A stretch of 64,000 nt of DNA from Arcobacter sp. (GCA_002869565.1 PKUJ01000004.1:1-64000); one strand, 5' to 3'. Counted from the stretch's first letter, positions 8,143-17,397 are shown. Notes: generated by a model from the sequence alone, not told the origin. Numbers and translations: made by a program.

Positions 8143-8670
8143 ATGAAATTTATAATAAAAACTATCTTACTTATTTCTATTTTTTTTGTATCATTATTGA
8201 TTTTTTTACCTAAAGAAAATTTGTATAATTTATTTGAAAAGGAGCTGTTTAAACATAATATTGTAATTTCAGAAGAGACAAGAAATGAAAAACTTTTTTC
8301 TTTGAATATAAACAGTTCTGAAGTATATTATGAGGGAATAAATACCGCATTTATTGAAGATATTGATATAAAAACTTTTTTAATTTTTTCAGAAGTTAAT
8401 GTAAAAAAAATCAGTGTTTCTCAATCCTTTAAAAACTTTTTACCTTCAAAAATAGAAAAATTAAAAATATCCCATTCTCTTATAGATTTTGCTAGTATAA
8501 AGATTGATTCTAGTGGAGACTTTGGTGAATTTAAAGGGACTTATTCGATTTTTGATAAAAATATTTCGGGGGAATTAGTTCCTTCAAAAATTATGAAATC
8601 AAAATACAGTAATATATTAAATCAGTTTAAAGTAAAAGAAGGGAAGTATTATTATGAATATAAATTATAA
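8143..8670 (+). CDS. GspN-like periplasmic protein
   Basis: 175 residues with a signal-anchor (TILLISIFFVSLLIFLP) and a beta-rich domain (NINSSEVYYEGINTAFIEDIDIKTF and similar). The beta-rich, AsmA/GspN-like make-up and position between the M-like and C-like genes suggest GspN, but the sequence is not diagnostic. The gene downstream overlaps its 3' end by 17 bases. Confidence 0.5.
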   Translation: MKFIIKTILLISIFFVSLLIFLPKENLYNLFEKELFKHNIVISEETRNEKLFSLNINSSEVYYEGINTAFIEDIDIKTFLIFSEVNVKKISVSQSFKNFLPSKIEKLKISHSLIDFASIKIDSSGDFGEFKGTYSIFDKNISGELVPSKIMKSKYSNILNQFKVKEGKYYYEYKL

Positions 8671-9472
8671 TACTTTTATAGAAAAGATTATTCCTTATGC
8701 ATTTGTAATATTATTTGCGTATGTTCTTACAACAATTTTTTCTTTATTTTTACCAAAAAGTGGCGTTGATTTTTCTGATAGTTCAAATATTAATTTAAGA
8801 TATCAAAAGTATGATGGATTTTACTCTAATGTTAGAATTGATACTCCAAAAATTGATAAAAGAATAGAAACAAAAAATATTGAGACTCTTTCAAAATATG
8901 AATTAAAAGCCGTTTACTCAACTGAAAATAATGGAGGATGGGCGATAATCCAAGAAAAGACCTCAAATAAAAGTACAATAATAGAACAGTATGAAAAGTT
9001 TAATGAATATACTCTTACTAAATTATATAAAAATCATATAATATTTGAAAAAAATCTAAAAGAGTTTAAAATAGAATTACCTCTTGATAAAAAAGTATCA
9101 TATAAAGTTGAAAATAAAACTTTATCAGGATATGAAAATGTAATTGTGAATGAAGGTATGGTAAAAGTTAAAAGAAATTATCTTAATTCCTATGTAAATA
9201 ATCTTGAAAAAGTTTGGAAAGATATTGCAATAAAAGATGTTAGAAAAGCTGGGAAAATTGATGGTTTTATAATTGATAATGTAAATAAAAATTCTGTTTT
9301 TGGAAAACTAGGTTTAAAGAAAAATGATGTTATTAAAAGCATCAATGGAAATAAAATGACTTCATATGCAGATGCCTTTAAGGTGTATAATCAGATAAAT
9401 AAAATAGAGTATTTGAATATTGAAGTTTTAAGAAATAATGAAATCGTGGAGTTAGAGTATGAAATTGATTAA
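8654..9472 (+). CDS. GspC-like protein with PDZ domain
   Basis: 272 residues: a transmembrane helix (ILFAYVLTTIFSLFL), a homology-region domain with AVYSTENNGGWAIIQ, and a C-terminal PDZ domain (IDGFIIDNVNKNSVFGKLGL followed by KNDVIKSINGNKM). In type II secretion GspC links the inner-membrane platform to the N0 domain of the secretin and its PDZ helps select substrates. It overlaps the secretin gene by 14 bases, fitting the usual C-D pairing. Confidence 0.8.
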   Translation: MNINYNTFIEKIIPYAFVILFAYVLTTIFSLFLPKSGVDFSDSSNINLRYQKYDGFYSNVRIDTPKIDKRIETKNIETLSKYELKAVYSTENNGGWAIIQEKTSNKSTIIEQYEKFNEYTLTKLYKNHIIFEKNLKEFKIELPLDKKVSYKVENKTLSGYENVIVNEGMVKVKRNYLNSYVNNLEKVWKDIAIKDVRKAGKIDGFIIDNVNKNSVFGKLGLKKNDVIKSINGNKMTSYADAFKVYNQINKIEYLNIEVLRNNEIVELEYEID

Positions 9473-11414
9473 AGTTTTTTTGGTAGTGGTTTTATTAACT
9501 TGTGTTTCTTTTGCAAAAGAAGAAAAAATAAATATAAATTTTAAAGATTTACAGATAATGGATTTAGTAAAAATCACATCTAAAATCATAGATAAAAATA
9601 TACTTGTAACGCAGGATATAAAGGGAAAAGTAGACTATATATCTAATAAACCAGTATCTAAAAATGAACTTGTAAAAATTCTAATTTTTGTACTTGAATC
9701 AAAAGGGTTTACTTTAATAAATAATGAAAATATGTTAAGAATAGTAAAACTTAATGAAGGTGCAAATAGTAATGTTCCCGTTATAACATCAAGTTCAAAA
9801 CAAAACTATAATCAAATGGTAACTGAAGTTTTCAAAGTTTATAACGCAAATGTAGATTATATAGCTTCAAAAGTAAGACATCTAATTTCAAAAAATGCAA
9901 AGCTTGTAACAAACAAAGATGCAAATACACTAGTACTTACAGATTTTCAAGATAATATAGTAACTGTAAAAAAAGTAGTTGAGATAATGACTTCTGGGGC
10001 TAAAAAAATTATGGAAGTTGTTGAACTAAAAAATATTCAAGCAATAGATGCAAAAAAGAATTTAGATGCAATTTCAAAATCTATTTTTAATCCGAAAATT
10101 GAAACTGAAAAAGTTGAAATTGTAGCTAATAAAGATAATAATTCATTGGTGATTATTGGAAATAGGACTAATACAAATTATCTAAAAAAGTATGTTATAA
10201 AAATGGATTCAAATGAGTCTTTGATAAAAAGAGTTGTTGAAGTATATACCCTAAAAAATGTTGAAGCCATAAATGTTATAAAGATAATTGAAGGGATTAT
10301 AGGAAAGAAAAAATATATAGACCCAGATAGTAAACCTTTATCTTCTGTTGATGAAGAGACAAACTCAATTGTATTAATGGGACCTAGTGATGAAGTTGAA
10401 TATATAAAGGTTTTATTATCTCAGCTTGATAAAGATAAAGCCCAAGTTTATGTAAAAGCTAGAATCATAGAAGTTAATAATGACAAAGTAAATGATATAG
10501 GTATTAAATATGGAATACTAGGAGGAAAAAGTAATAATTCAGGATTATTTAGTTTTTCTTCAAAATTAAATAATGGAACAGCCTTACCTTTTGACTTAGG
10601 CAGTATTGGGCTTGATATACCTACTTTAAGTTCAGGTCTTGCACTTGGTGCTTCAATTTCTTTTTTAAATCAAAACTATGCTTTAAATGTAGTTTCAGAA
10701 CCGTCAATTTTATGTATTAATAATAAAGAAAGTTCAATTTATGTAGGTGAAACTATTTCAATTCAAACAGGATCTAGTACAACAGATGGTGGTACAGTTA
10801 ATAACTCTTTTGCAAGAGAAGATATTGGATTGACATTAAAAGTAAAACCAAGAATATCAAATGATAATAAAGTAACATTAGAAATCAATACAGTTTTGGA
10901 AGGTGTAAAACAAACAAATACTTCAAGTGGAAATCCAGATACTTCTAAAAAAGAGGTAAAAACTACTGCAATTGTGAATAATGGAGAGAGTGTAATTATT
11001 GGAGGTCTTATAGAAGATCGAAAAGAAAGCACACTTGATAAAGTCCCTGGATTTGGTGATATCCCTCTATTAGGTAAATTTTTCAAAAATGATGCAAAAA
11101 ATACTGAAAGAAAAAATTTAGTAATAATCATAACTCCTTATTTGATTCCAAAGGCTAAAGATTTAACATATGTTAGAAATGAACTTTCAAAGTTAAAAGC
11201 TATTGAAGATGAATATTTAAAGAAATCATTAATTAGACTAAAACAAAACCAAATAAAAGAACAAAAAAAGAATAAAGAATTTGAAGAAAGACTACGTGAT
11301 TTAGATGATGAACTTAATACAGTAAAAAGGGAAAATAATGCCTCTAAAACAAATGGAAGCATAAATGATAATCAAAAGCATCAACAAAGAATGAAAGAAT
11401 ATTTCGGTATTTAA
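9459..11414 (+). CDS. gspD: Type II secretion secretin GspD
   Basis: Outer-membrane secretin of 651 residues. A signal peptide (MKLIKVFLVVVLLTCVSFA) is followed by an N0 domain (NINFKDLQIMDLVKITSKII), repeated N1-type modules (EVFKVYNANVDYIA, EVVELKNIQAIDAKK, EVYTLKNVEAINVIK) and the secretin core (VYVKARIIEVN, LNVVSEPSILCINNKESSI, VPGFGDIPLLGKFF, NLVIIITPYLI). The last 85 residues are a charged coiled coil. No lipoprotein pilotin gene is seen nearby. Confidence 0.95.
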   Translation: MKLIKVFLVVVLLTCVSFAKEEKININFKDLQIMDLVKITSKIIDKNILVTQDIKGKVDYISNKPVSKNELVKILIFVLESKGFTLINNENMLRIVKLNEGANSNVPVITSSSKQNYNQMVTEVFKVYNANVDYIASKVRHLISKNAKLVTNKDANTLVLTDFQDNIVTVKKVVEIMTSGAKKIMEVVELKNIQAIDAKKNLDAISKSIFNPKIETEKVEIVANKDNNSLVIIGNRTNTNYLKKYVIKMDSNESLIKRVVEVYTLKNVEAINVIKIIEGIIGKKKYIDPDSKPLSSVDEETNSIVLMGPSDEVEYIKVLLSQLDKDKAQVYVKARIIEVNNDKVNDIGIKYGILGGKSNNSGLFSFSSKLNNGTALPFDLGSIGLDIPTLSSGLALGASISFLNQNYALNVVSEPSILCINNKESSIYVGETISIQTGSSTTDGGTVNNSFAREDIGLTLKVKPRISNDNKVTLEINTVLEGVKQTNTSSGNPDTSKKEVKTTAIVNNGESVIIGGLIEDRKESTLDKVPGFGDIPLLGKFFKNDAKNTERKNLVIIITPYLIPKAKDLTYVRNELSKLKAIEDEYLKKSLIRLKQNQIKEQKKNKEFEERLRDLDDELNTVKRENNASKTNGSINDNQKHQQRMKEYFGI

Positions 11415-11415
11415 C

Positions 11416-12921
11416 ATGAATATAAAAGAAATACACGATATTAAATTAGTTCCTTTTACTGAAATAAAAGCATATGATAAAGCTTTAAAAAATTATGTGC
11501 TTTTTACAAAATTAGAGGAAAGAATTGTTATTGCTTTATCCAATGATTATATAAGTATTTCCTTTGATTATCTTTCAAAGCGTGATTATGATTATGAAAT
11601 TGTTTTCTTAGATGAACTCTCATACGAAAAGCTTTATAATAGATTTTTAGAAATAAAAACCGACAAAGAAATGAGTGCAATTCAAGAAGAGCAAAAAGAT
11701 GCAACCCTTGAAGATGTAGATTTTCAAGTAAGTGAATTTTTAAAAGTTGGGAGTGATATTTTAACATCAGAAGAATCTGCACCAATAATTAAATTTGTAA
11801 ACTCTTTATTTTATCAAGCAATTAAGAAAAAAGCTTCAGATATACATATTGAAATGCATGAATATAAATCAGATGTAAGATATAGAATTGATGGTGTTTT
11901 AGCTAAACATATTGAGCTTGATAAAAATATAATGTCTTTGGTAATATCAAGAATTAAAGTTATCTCAAATCTTGATATTAGTGAAAAAAGAATTCCTCAA
12001 GATGGACGAACTCAAATAAAGATTGCTGGAAATACTTTGGATATAAGGGTCTCTGTTCTTCCGACTTTTTACGGAGAAAGAGTTGTAATGAGAATCTTGA
12101 TGCAAAGTGATGAATTATTAAATTTAACAGAGCTTGGTTTCCCTTCTTATATTACAAATGAGCTTGAAAAAGTTGTTAGAAATTCGTATGGAATGGTGCT
12201 TGTAACTGGACCTACAGGAAGTGGAAAATCAACTACTTTGCACTCTTTATTACATCAAGTTGTAAGTGAAGAAAAAAATATTATCACAGTTGAAGATCCT
12301 GTAGAGTATAAATCAAATGATTTTTCTCAAATTCAAGTAAACAATAAAGTAGGTCTTACTTTTGCTTCAGGGCTTCGATCTATTTTAAGACAAGATCCGG
12401 ATATTATTATGTTAGGTGAAATTAGAGATAGCGAGACTGCTTCTACTGCTGTTCAAGCTGCCCTAACCGGACATTTACTATTCTCTACACTTCACACAAA
12501 TAGAGCTCCTGCTGCAATCACTAGACTTATTGATATGGGAGTTGAAAAGTTTTTAATTTCATCTTCTTTACTTGCTGTTCTGGCCCAAAGATTAGTAAGA
12601 AAACTTTGCTCAGAGTGTAAATGTGAAGATGAATCTACAGCTTCCCATGAACTTTTTGGTTTAGATAGTACTAGTAAAATATATAAAAGTGTAGGGTGTA
12701 AATCGTGTAATTTTACAGGTTATACAGGTCGTGTTGCTATAGGAGAGCTTTTTCTTATAAGCGAAGAGATTCAAGAGTATTTAAAAGGCGAGGTTGATGA
12801 TAATACCTTGATGAAATTAGCTTCAGAAAATAAAATGATCCCTTTACATGAGCAATTAAAATTAATGCTAATAAATGGGGATACTTCAGTTGATGAAGCT
12901 GTTAGAATCGGTATAAAATAG
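11416..12921 (+). CDS. gspE: Type II secretion ATPase GspE
   Basis: Hexameric cytoplasmic ATPase that drives pseudopilus growth. 501 residues with an N-terminal GspE domain, the KKASDIHIE block, Walker A (GPTGSGKSTTLHS), the Asp box, Walker B (PDIIMLGEIRDSETA), the His box (HLLFSTLHTN) and a zinc-binding CxxC pair (KLCSECK and GCKSCNFTGYTGR). It starts one base after the secretin stop. All catalytic motifs are intact. Confidence 0.96.
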   Translation: MNIKEIHDIKLVPFTEIKAYDKALKNYVLFTKLEERIVIALSNDYISISFDYLSKRDYDYEIVFLDELSYEKLYNRFLEIKTDKEMSAIQEEQKDATLEDVDFQVSEFLKVGSDILTSEESAPIIKFVNSLFYQAIKKKASDIHIEMHEYKSDVRYRIDGVLAKHIELDKNIMSLVISRIKVISNLDISEKRIPQDGRTQIKIAGNTLDIRVSVLPTFYGERVVMRILMQSDELLNLTELGFPSYITNELEKVVRNSYGMVLVTGPTGSGKSTTLHSLLHQVVSEEKNIITVEDPVEYKSNDFSQIQVNNKVGLTFASGLRSILRQDPDIIMLGEIRDSETASTAVQAALTGHLLFSTLHTNRAPAAITRLIDMGVEKFLISSSLLAVLAQRLVRKLCSECKCEDESTASHELFGLDSTSKIYKSVGCKSCNFTGYTGRVAIGELFLISEEIQEYLKGEVDDNTLMKLASENKMIPLHEQLKLMLINGDTSVDEAVRIGIK

Positions 12922-12925
12922 ATTT

Positions 12926-13351
12926 ATGATGAAGAGAAAGAAACCCCTACTTACATACAAAAAAGCATTCTCTTTAATGGAAGTTATCATTGCTATTACT
13001 TTACTTTCAGTTGTGATGCTTTCACTTATTCAAATAAAAAGTAATAATATTTTTATGTTAGAGAAATCTACTCAAGAGAAAAAAAACAAAGAGTATCTAC
13101 TTCTTGCACTTGATACAAAAGAGAACAAAAATAGAAATGAGAATATCAATATGGATAAGTTTTTTAATATTCAAGATGATGATTTAAGAAAAGAATTTAA
13201 AGAAGTGAAAATAAATATAAAAGACGAAATTTTGGATACACAAGAGTATAAAAATGATGATTTTTCCTTAAAAGTTAGTGAATATAAAACTTCATATAGT
13301 TTTGAAAATGGTATTAAAAAAGATATTTATAGGTTTAAATTAGAACTTTGA
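12926..13351 (+). CDS. Minor pseudopilin, GspI-like
   Basis: It has a prepilin leader of about 14 residues ending KKA, then FSLMEVIIAITLLSVVMLSLIQI (Glu5 present), then a short soluble domain. The EVIIAITLLSVV pattern and the position directly before a J-like gene support GspI. Its stop overlaps the next start in a TGATG, so translation is coupled. Confidence 0.75.
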   Translation: MMKRKKPLLTYKKAFSLMEVIIAITLLSVVMLSLIQIKSNNIFMLEKSTQEKKNKEYLLLALDTKENKNRNENINMDKFFNIQDDDLRKEFKEVKINIKDEILDTQEYKNDDFSLKVSEYKTSYSFENGIKKDIYRFKLEL

Positions 13352-13884
13352 TGAAGAGAAATGGAATCATGATTACAGGTAAAAAGGCATTTACATTACT
13401 TGAAGTAGTGATTTCTATTACAATATTTATGATTATCTTAATTTTTATGTACAAAACTTTAGATGATACAAAATTATCAAATAGTAGTTTTGAAAATCAT
13501 ATAAATAAAAAAGATGATGTTAACCATCTTTATAAAATATTTGCTGAAGATATTGCCGAATCAAAAGGGAAAATAGACTTTTTACAAGATAGAGATAAAA
13601 ATTCATTAGTGATTTTTAAAAGCAATAATAGTTTTCATAATGCTTTTTATTCAAACATAACATATATGGTATCATCAAATAATTATTTAGTTAGAATAGA
13701 AAGTAAAGATAAGTTTCAAAAAGAAAAATCTACCTTAGAGTTTTATAATAACAATTATATCGATACTTTACAAAAAGATATTGAAAAATTTATAGTAGTT
13801 CAAAAAGATGACAAAGTTATATTTATAATAAAACAAAAAGATAAAGAGAAAATAGTTTTCTCTACTTTTATAATGGAAAATTGA
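13351..13884 (+). CDS. Minor pseudopilin, GspJ-like
   Basis: Leader ending GKKA, then FTLLEVVISITIFMIILIFMY with Glu5, followed by a soluble domain of about 130 residues containing a run of strands. The FTLLEVVISITIF block is typical of J-type pseudopilins, which form the tip complex with I and K. The start ATG is in a TGATG overlap with the upstream gene, and the same coupling is used for the next gene. Confidence 0.75.
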   Translation: MKRNGIMITGKKAFTLLEVVISITIFMIILIFMYKTLDDTKLSNSSFENHINKKDDVNHLYKIFAEDIAESKGKIDFLQDRDKNSLVIFKSNNSFHNAFYSNITYMVSSNNYLVRIESKDKFQKEKSTLEFYNNNYIDTLQKDIEKFIVVQKDDKVIFIIKQKDKEKIVFSTFIMEN

Positions 13885-14465
13885 TGATTAGATATGTATT
13901 TTTTGTAGTGTTAAGTTTTAATATTTTGTTTGCAAATGATAATGTTGTAAAAACATCTGAATTAGAGCTCTTTTTATTTAAAGTAGGTTTTGAAAGTTTG
14001 TTAAAAGATGTATCTCTTACAAAAGATAAGAGTTCTTTAAATACAAATGAAATAGAAAAGATAAATGAAAAAATAGAATTAATTATGAGTGAACTGTATA
14101 AAGATAAAAGAGTTATAATAAATAATTCAAATGAAAATCAAAGTCCAAATATAAATACAGAAGAATTTAATAATTTAAAAAATGAAATAGCTTTTTTAAA
14201 AGATGAAATAAATAAGTTAAAAGAAAAAGAAAAAATTAAAGAAAAAGAAACAAAAATTCTAACAATCGAAAAAAAATCAAAAAAAACAAATACTATGAGA
14301 GTAGCATCAAATATAGCAAATATATATGATAAAGCTTCTTCTTCAGGAAATATTGTAAGTACGCTTAAAAGAAATGATTTAATAAATATAGAATTTTGTA
14401 CTAAATTTGAATGGTGTAAAATAGCAGATAGTAAATTTTTTGTTAAAAAGTTTATTTTGAAATAA
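13884..14465 (+). CDS. Periplasmic SH3-domain protein at operon end
   Basis: 193 residues with a signal peptide (MIRYVFFVVLSFNILFA), a long charged coiled coil (about residues 50-135) and a C-terminal bacterial SH3 domain (TMRVASNIANIYDKASSSG through WCKIADSKFFVKKFIL). Bacterial SH3 modules commonly bind peptidoglycan, so it may help the secretin or platform pass the cell wall. It is coupled to gspJ by TGATG and is the last gene of the operon before the split terminator. Confidence 0.7.
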   Translation: MIRYVFFVVLSFNILFANDNVVKTSELELFLFKVGFESLLKDVSLTKDKSSLNTNEIEKINEKIELIMSELYKDKRVIINNSNENQSPNINTEEFNNLKNEIAFLKDEINKLKEKEKIKEKETKILTIEKKSKKTNTMRVASNIANIYDKASSSGNIVSTLKRNDLINIEFCTKFEWCKIADSKFFVKKFILK

Positions 14466-14485
14466 AAAAAGGTAGAAGTTTTAAA
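14465..14485 (+). terminator. Left half of the operon terminator, interrupted by the IS
   Basis: AAAAAAAGGTAGAA plus GTTTTAAA here, and after the IS GTTTTAAA plus CTCCTACCTTT. Removing the IS and one copy of the 8-bp duplication restores AAAGGTAGAAG / CTCCTACCTTT, an 11-bp stem (one mismatch) with flanking A and T runs: a bidirectional terminator between the secretion operon and the convergent superoxide reductase gene. Confidence 0.7.
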
Positions 14486-15835
14486 GGTAGTGTAAAAATA
14501 ACTGTGTAAACCTTAAAAATATCAATTTATTAGATAGAATTTATCTAGTGAATTAATTTTAAGGATTTACATTATGGGAATATTAAATTTAGAAGAATTA
14601 AAGAAACAAATTAAAGAAGGAACATTTACAGGTTTAGAATCATTAGAGAATGAATTTAAATCAATGTTAAAAGAAGTTCTACAAGAAACTGCAAAAGAAG
14701 AATTAACATCTCATCTAGGTTATGAGAAAAACCAACCCTCAGATAATACAAACTCACGTAATGGTTATAATAAAAAGAAACTCAATTCAAAGTATGGCAA
14801 AGTAGATTTGGAGATACCAAGAGATAGAGATTCTTCTTTTGAACCACAATTAGTTAAAAAAAGAGAAACTATATTGGAAGGTAGTGAAGAACTTATAGTA
14901 TCTTTGTATGCTAAAGGAATGAGTGTAAGAGATATTCAACTTCATCTTGATGATTTATATGGATATGAACTATCAACAGAAACTATTTCAAATATGACAA
15001 ATAAAGTACTTGAACTGGCAAAAGATTGGCAAAATAGAGCCTTAGATCAAATGTACCCAATAATATTTATGGATGCCACTGTTTTAAAAATTAGAATAGA
15101 TAGAGTAGTTAAAAATGTAGCTGCTTATATAATGCTAGGAATTACAGCAGAAGGCAATAAAGAAATAATAGGTATTTGGATTGGAAATAATGAAACTTCA
15201 AAATATTGGCTATCTCTTTTAAATGAAATAAAAAATAGAGGTGTAGAAGATGTGCTCATCTTTGCAATAGATGGTTTAAATGGGTTTAATGAAGCAATAC
15301 AAGCTATTTATCCTAAAGCTGAGATACAAAGATGTATAGTTCATCAAATAAGGAGCTCCTTGAAGTTTGTATCTTGGAAAGATAGAAAAGCAATAGCAAA
15401 AGATTTAAAATCAGTTTATACTGCAAATAATGAAGAACAAGCATTAGAAAATCTAAATGAATTTCATGATATCTGGGGATCTAAATATCCACATATAAAA
15501 CAATCTTGGTTAAATCATTGGAATGAATTAGCTACTTTTTTCAAATACCCAGAAGCTATTAAAAAATTAATTTATACAACAAATCCAATAGAATCACTAA
15601 ATTCAACAATCAAAAGAAAGACAAAATCAAAAGGTTCATTTCCAACTATAGATTCAGCTTTTAAAGTTTTATACTTATCAATTCAGGAGGTTCAAAATAA
15701 ATGGAAAAATTCAAAGGTTAGAAATTGGAGTGAGATTTATCCACAACTTCGTATATTTTTCAGTGAAATTATGGAAAAATATACAAAGTAGTTAAGAGAT
15801 AACTGGTGGGTTTACACAGTTTCATTTACAGGGTC
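14486..15835 (+). mobile_element. Complete IS256-family insertion sequence
   Basis: 1350 bp. The ends are 27-bp imperfect inverted repeats (20 of 27 match) whose inner parts share AACTGTGTAAACC. The element is flanked by an 8-bp direct repeat GTTTTAAA at 14478-14485 and 15836-15843, the target-duplication size expected for this family. The intact duplication and open transposase frame indicate a fairly recent insertion. Confidence 0.88.
14574..15791 (+). CDS. IS256-family transposase (mutator type)
   Basis: 405 residues, full family length. The start EELTSHLGYEKNQ and RNGYNKKKLNSKYG blocks, the catalytic Asp in YPIIFMDATVLK, the second Asp in FAIDGLNGFNEA, IQRCIVHQIR, and the Glu in TTNPIESLNSTIKRKTK are all present, so the DDE triad is complete. 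It catalyses copy-paste transposition through a circular intermediate in this family. Probably active. Confidence 0.95.
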   Translation: MGILNLEELKKQIKEGTFTGLESLENEFKSMLKEVLQETAKEELTSHLGYEKNQPSDNTNSRNGYNKKKLNSKYGKVDLEIPRDRDSSFEPQLVKKRETILEGSEELIVSLYAKGMSVRDIQLHLDDLYGYELSTETISNMTNKVLELAKDWQNRALDQMYPIIFMDATVLKIRIDRVVKNVAAYIMLGITAEGNKEIIGIWIGNNETSKYWLSLLNEIKNRGVEDVLIFAIDGLNGFNEAIQAIYPKAEIQRCIVHQIRSSLKFVSWKDRKAIAKDLKSVYTANNEEQALENLNEFHDIWGSKYPHIKQSWLNHWNELATFFKYPEAIKKLIYTTNPIESLNSTIKRKTKSKGSFPTIDSAFKVLYLSIQEVQNKWKNSKVRNWSEIYPQLRIFFSEIMEKYTK

Positions 15836-15852
15836 GTTTTAAACTCCTACCT
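15836..15852 (+). terminator. Right half of the operon terminator
   Basis: GTTTTAAACTCCTACCTTT is the complement of the segment left of the IS. Alone it cannot form the original hairpin. A similar intact hairpin exists at 26730-26765 beyond the integrated element, which suggests that the element carried a copy of the region around the attachment site. Confidence 0.6.
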
Positions 15853-15875
15853 TTCCCATAAAATCGAATGTTGGA

Positions 15876-15914
15876 CTATTGTGCAACTTCTACTGTTACG
15901 GGCGTACCTTCCCA
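15876..15914 (-). pseudogene. Displaced native 3' end of the superoxide reductase gene
   Basis: On the minus strand this reads LWEGTPVTVEVAQ followed by TAG. That corresponds to the C-terminus of the intact enzyme at 26783-27169 (IWEGTPVEVSVAE). The two differ, so this is not a recent copy: it is the original chromosomal gene end, separated from the gene body when the element integrated and supplied its own replacement end. Confidence 0.82.
15904..15914. repeat. Left attachment-site core (attL)
   Basis: GTACCTTCCCA, identical to 26811-26821. Flanking bases differ between the two sites, so strand exchange most likely took place inside or next to these 11 bases, which encode Trp-Glu-Gly-Thr of superoxide reductase on the minus strand. 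Confidence 0.7.
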
Positions 15915-16042
15915 CAAAAACCCAAATAAGTATGAAACTTAAATGAATAAAAAAGAATAGATAAAACACTACAAGTACGAAGTTTCAAGAGATTTTTAAA
16001 TTAACTTATTATATCATACCTAATCATTAAAATATTACTTTG

Positions 16043-16063
16043 GGTGTAAAATAGGTGTAAAAA
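16043..16063 (+). repeat. Integrase arm-type repeat, left
   Basis: Two GGTGTAAAA units 11 bases apart immediately before the integrase start codon. The same 21-base arrangement recurs at 26704-26724 near the right border. Paired short direct repeats at both ends of an element are typical of tyrosine integrase arm-binding sites. Confidence 0.7.
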
Positions 16064-17200
16064 ATGGGCTTAAAATTAGAGAAAACAAAATACACTGGTG
16101 TCTTTTTTAGAGAAAATGCTAATAGTGAAAGAGTTTTCTATATTAGGTATAAAAGATTTGGAAAGTCAGTAACTGAAAAAATAGGTACTAAAGCTGAAGG
16201 AGTTACTGCTGCTTATTGTAGTAAGGTTAGATCAAAACAGACTTCAATTGAAAGATTGAAAGATGAAGCACCTTTGAATGTGAAAGTTATACCAACTTTT
16301 GACGAAATTGCAAATGAATATTTTGAATTAAAAAGTGATAGACCTGATAATGAAAACAACAAAGGTAGATATAAAAACCATTTAAAAGATACATTAGGGA
16401 ATCTCAAATTAAATGAGATTGATTCAGATATTGTTAATAGCTTAATTAAGAAGAAAAAAACTGAGATAAGTCCCAAAACTAATAAAACTTATGCACCCAA
16501 GACTATAAATGATATGATTAATTTAACTGGAACTATATTTAATTTTGGAATAAAGCAAAAAGATCTAAAAGTCATTAATCCCGTATCTAATCATAAGGTA
16601 GAAAAATTAAAAGTTGATAATGATAGAGAAAGATATTTGGATATTAATGAAATTAAAAAATTAATTGAATACTTAGAGAATAGAGATGGTAAAGAGTATG
16701 TAAATGAGTACATAATGATTTTCATCAAAATATCATTATCAACTGGTGCAAGACTTACAAGTGTTCTAACTATTACAAAAGCAGATGTTAATTTAAACCA
16801 GGAAACAATTACAATAAAAAATCATAAATCTAATAGAACTTATACTGGTCATATTCATTCTTCATTAAAACCATTACTTGAAAAGAGACTAAGAAATTTA
16901 AGTCCTATTGATTATTTAATTAGTGGTACTCCAACTGTACTTAGTAGAAATGCAATAAATAAAGTTCTACAACCAGTTTTTGATAAACTTTTTAATCAGG
17001 GATTAGCAAGTGATGATAGAAAAAGAAGGGTTGTGATTCACACATTAAGACATACTTTTGCAAGTTTATTAGCTATTCATGGAACACCAATTTATACAAT
17101 TAAAAAACTTATGGATCATTCTGATATAAATCAAACAATGAGATATGCAAAACTACAGCCTGAAGCTGGTGCAAGTGCAGTAAAGGATTTAGATATATGA
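16064..17200 (+). CDS. Tyrosine-family site-specific integrase
   Basis: 378 residues, phage-type length. An N-terminal arm-binding region (GVFFRENANSERVFYIRYKR) and a SAM-like core-binding domain (FDEIANEYFELK) are followed by the catalytic domain with the first Arg in STGARLTSVL, HTLRHTFASLLA, and the nucleophilic Tyr in LMDHSDINQTMRYAKL. It integrates and, with an excisionase, excises the element at the superoxide reductase gene. The gene abuts the left attachment site and overlaps the following gene by 4 bases. Confidence 0.95.
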   Translation: MGLKLEKTKYTGVFFRENANSERVFYIRYKRFGKSVTEKIGTKAEGVTAAYCSKVRSKQTSIERLKDEAPLNVKVIPTFDEIANEYFELKSDRPDNENNKGRYKNHLKDTLGNLKLNEIDSDIVNSLIKKKKTEISPKTNKTYAPKTINDMINLTGTIFNFGIKQKDLKVINPVSNHKVEKLKVDNDRERYLDINEIKKLIEYLENRDGKEYVNEYIMIFIKISLSTGARLTSVLTITKADVNLNQETITIKNHKSNRTYTGHIHSSLKPLLEKRLRNLSPIDYLISGTPTVLSRNAINKVLQPVFDKLFNQGLASDDRKRRVVIHTLRHTFASLLAIHGTPIYTIKKLMDHSDINQTMRYAKLQPEAGASAVKDLDI

Positions 17201-17397
17201 ATAGAAGAGGTAGACCGAAATCAGATGATCCAAAAATAAAACTTGATAATGTTAGATTAAAAACTTCAACTTTAATTGATATTGAACTTATTGCAGATAA
17301 GTTGGATATTACACAAAGTGAGCTAATTAGAAGTATTATTGAAAAAGAAGTAAAAATATTGAAATCTGAATTAAATATAAAGGTTTTAAATGACTAA
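17197..17397 (+). CDS. Small ribbon-helix-helix-like protein
   Basis: 66 residues: a basic start (MNRRGRPKSDDPKIK), a short strand (LDNVRLKTSTLIDIELIAD) and two helices with TQSELIRSIIEKEV, which fits a CopG/Arc-type ribbon-helix-helix DNA-binding protein. It overlaps the integrase stop and the next start, so it is cotranscribed with int and may regulate it or act as a directionality factor. Function inferred. Confidence 0.6.
   Translation: MNRRGRPKSDDPKIKLDNVRLKTSTLIDIELIADKLDITQSELIRSIIEKEVKILKSELNIKVLND

Noticed and set aside
10763-11131. Minus-strand open frame inside gspD
   Set aside because: Lies wholly within the well-supported secretin gene and its composition mirrors the sense strand.
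14471-15851. GGTAGAAG and CTCCTACC as the ends of the IS element
   Set aside because: They look like inverted repeats at first, but they lie outside the GTTTTAAA duplication and are the two arms of the original terminator. The true ends are 14486 and 15835.
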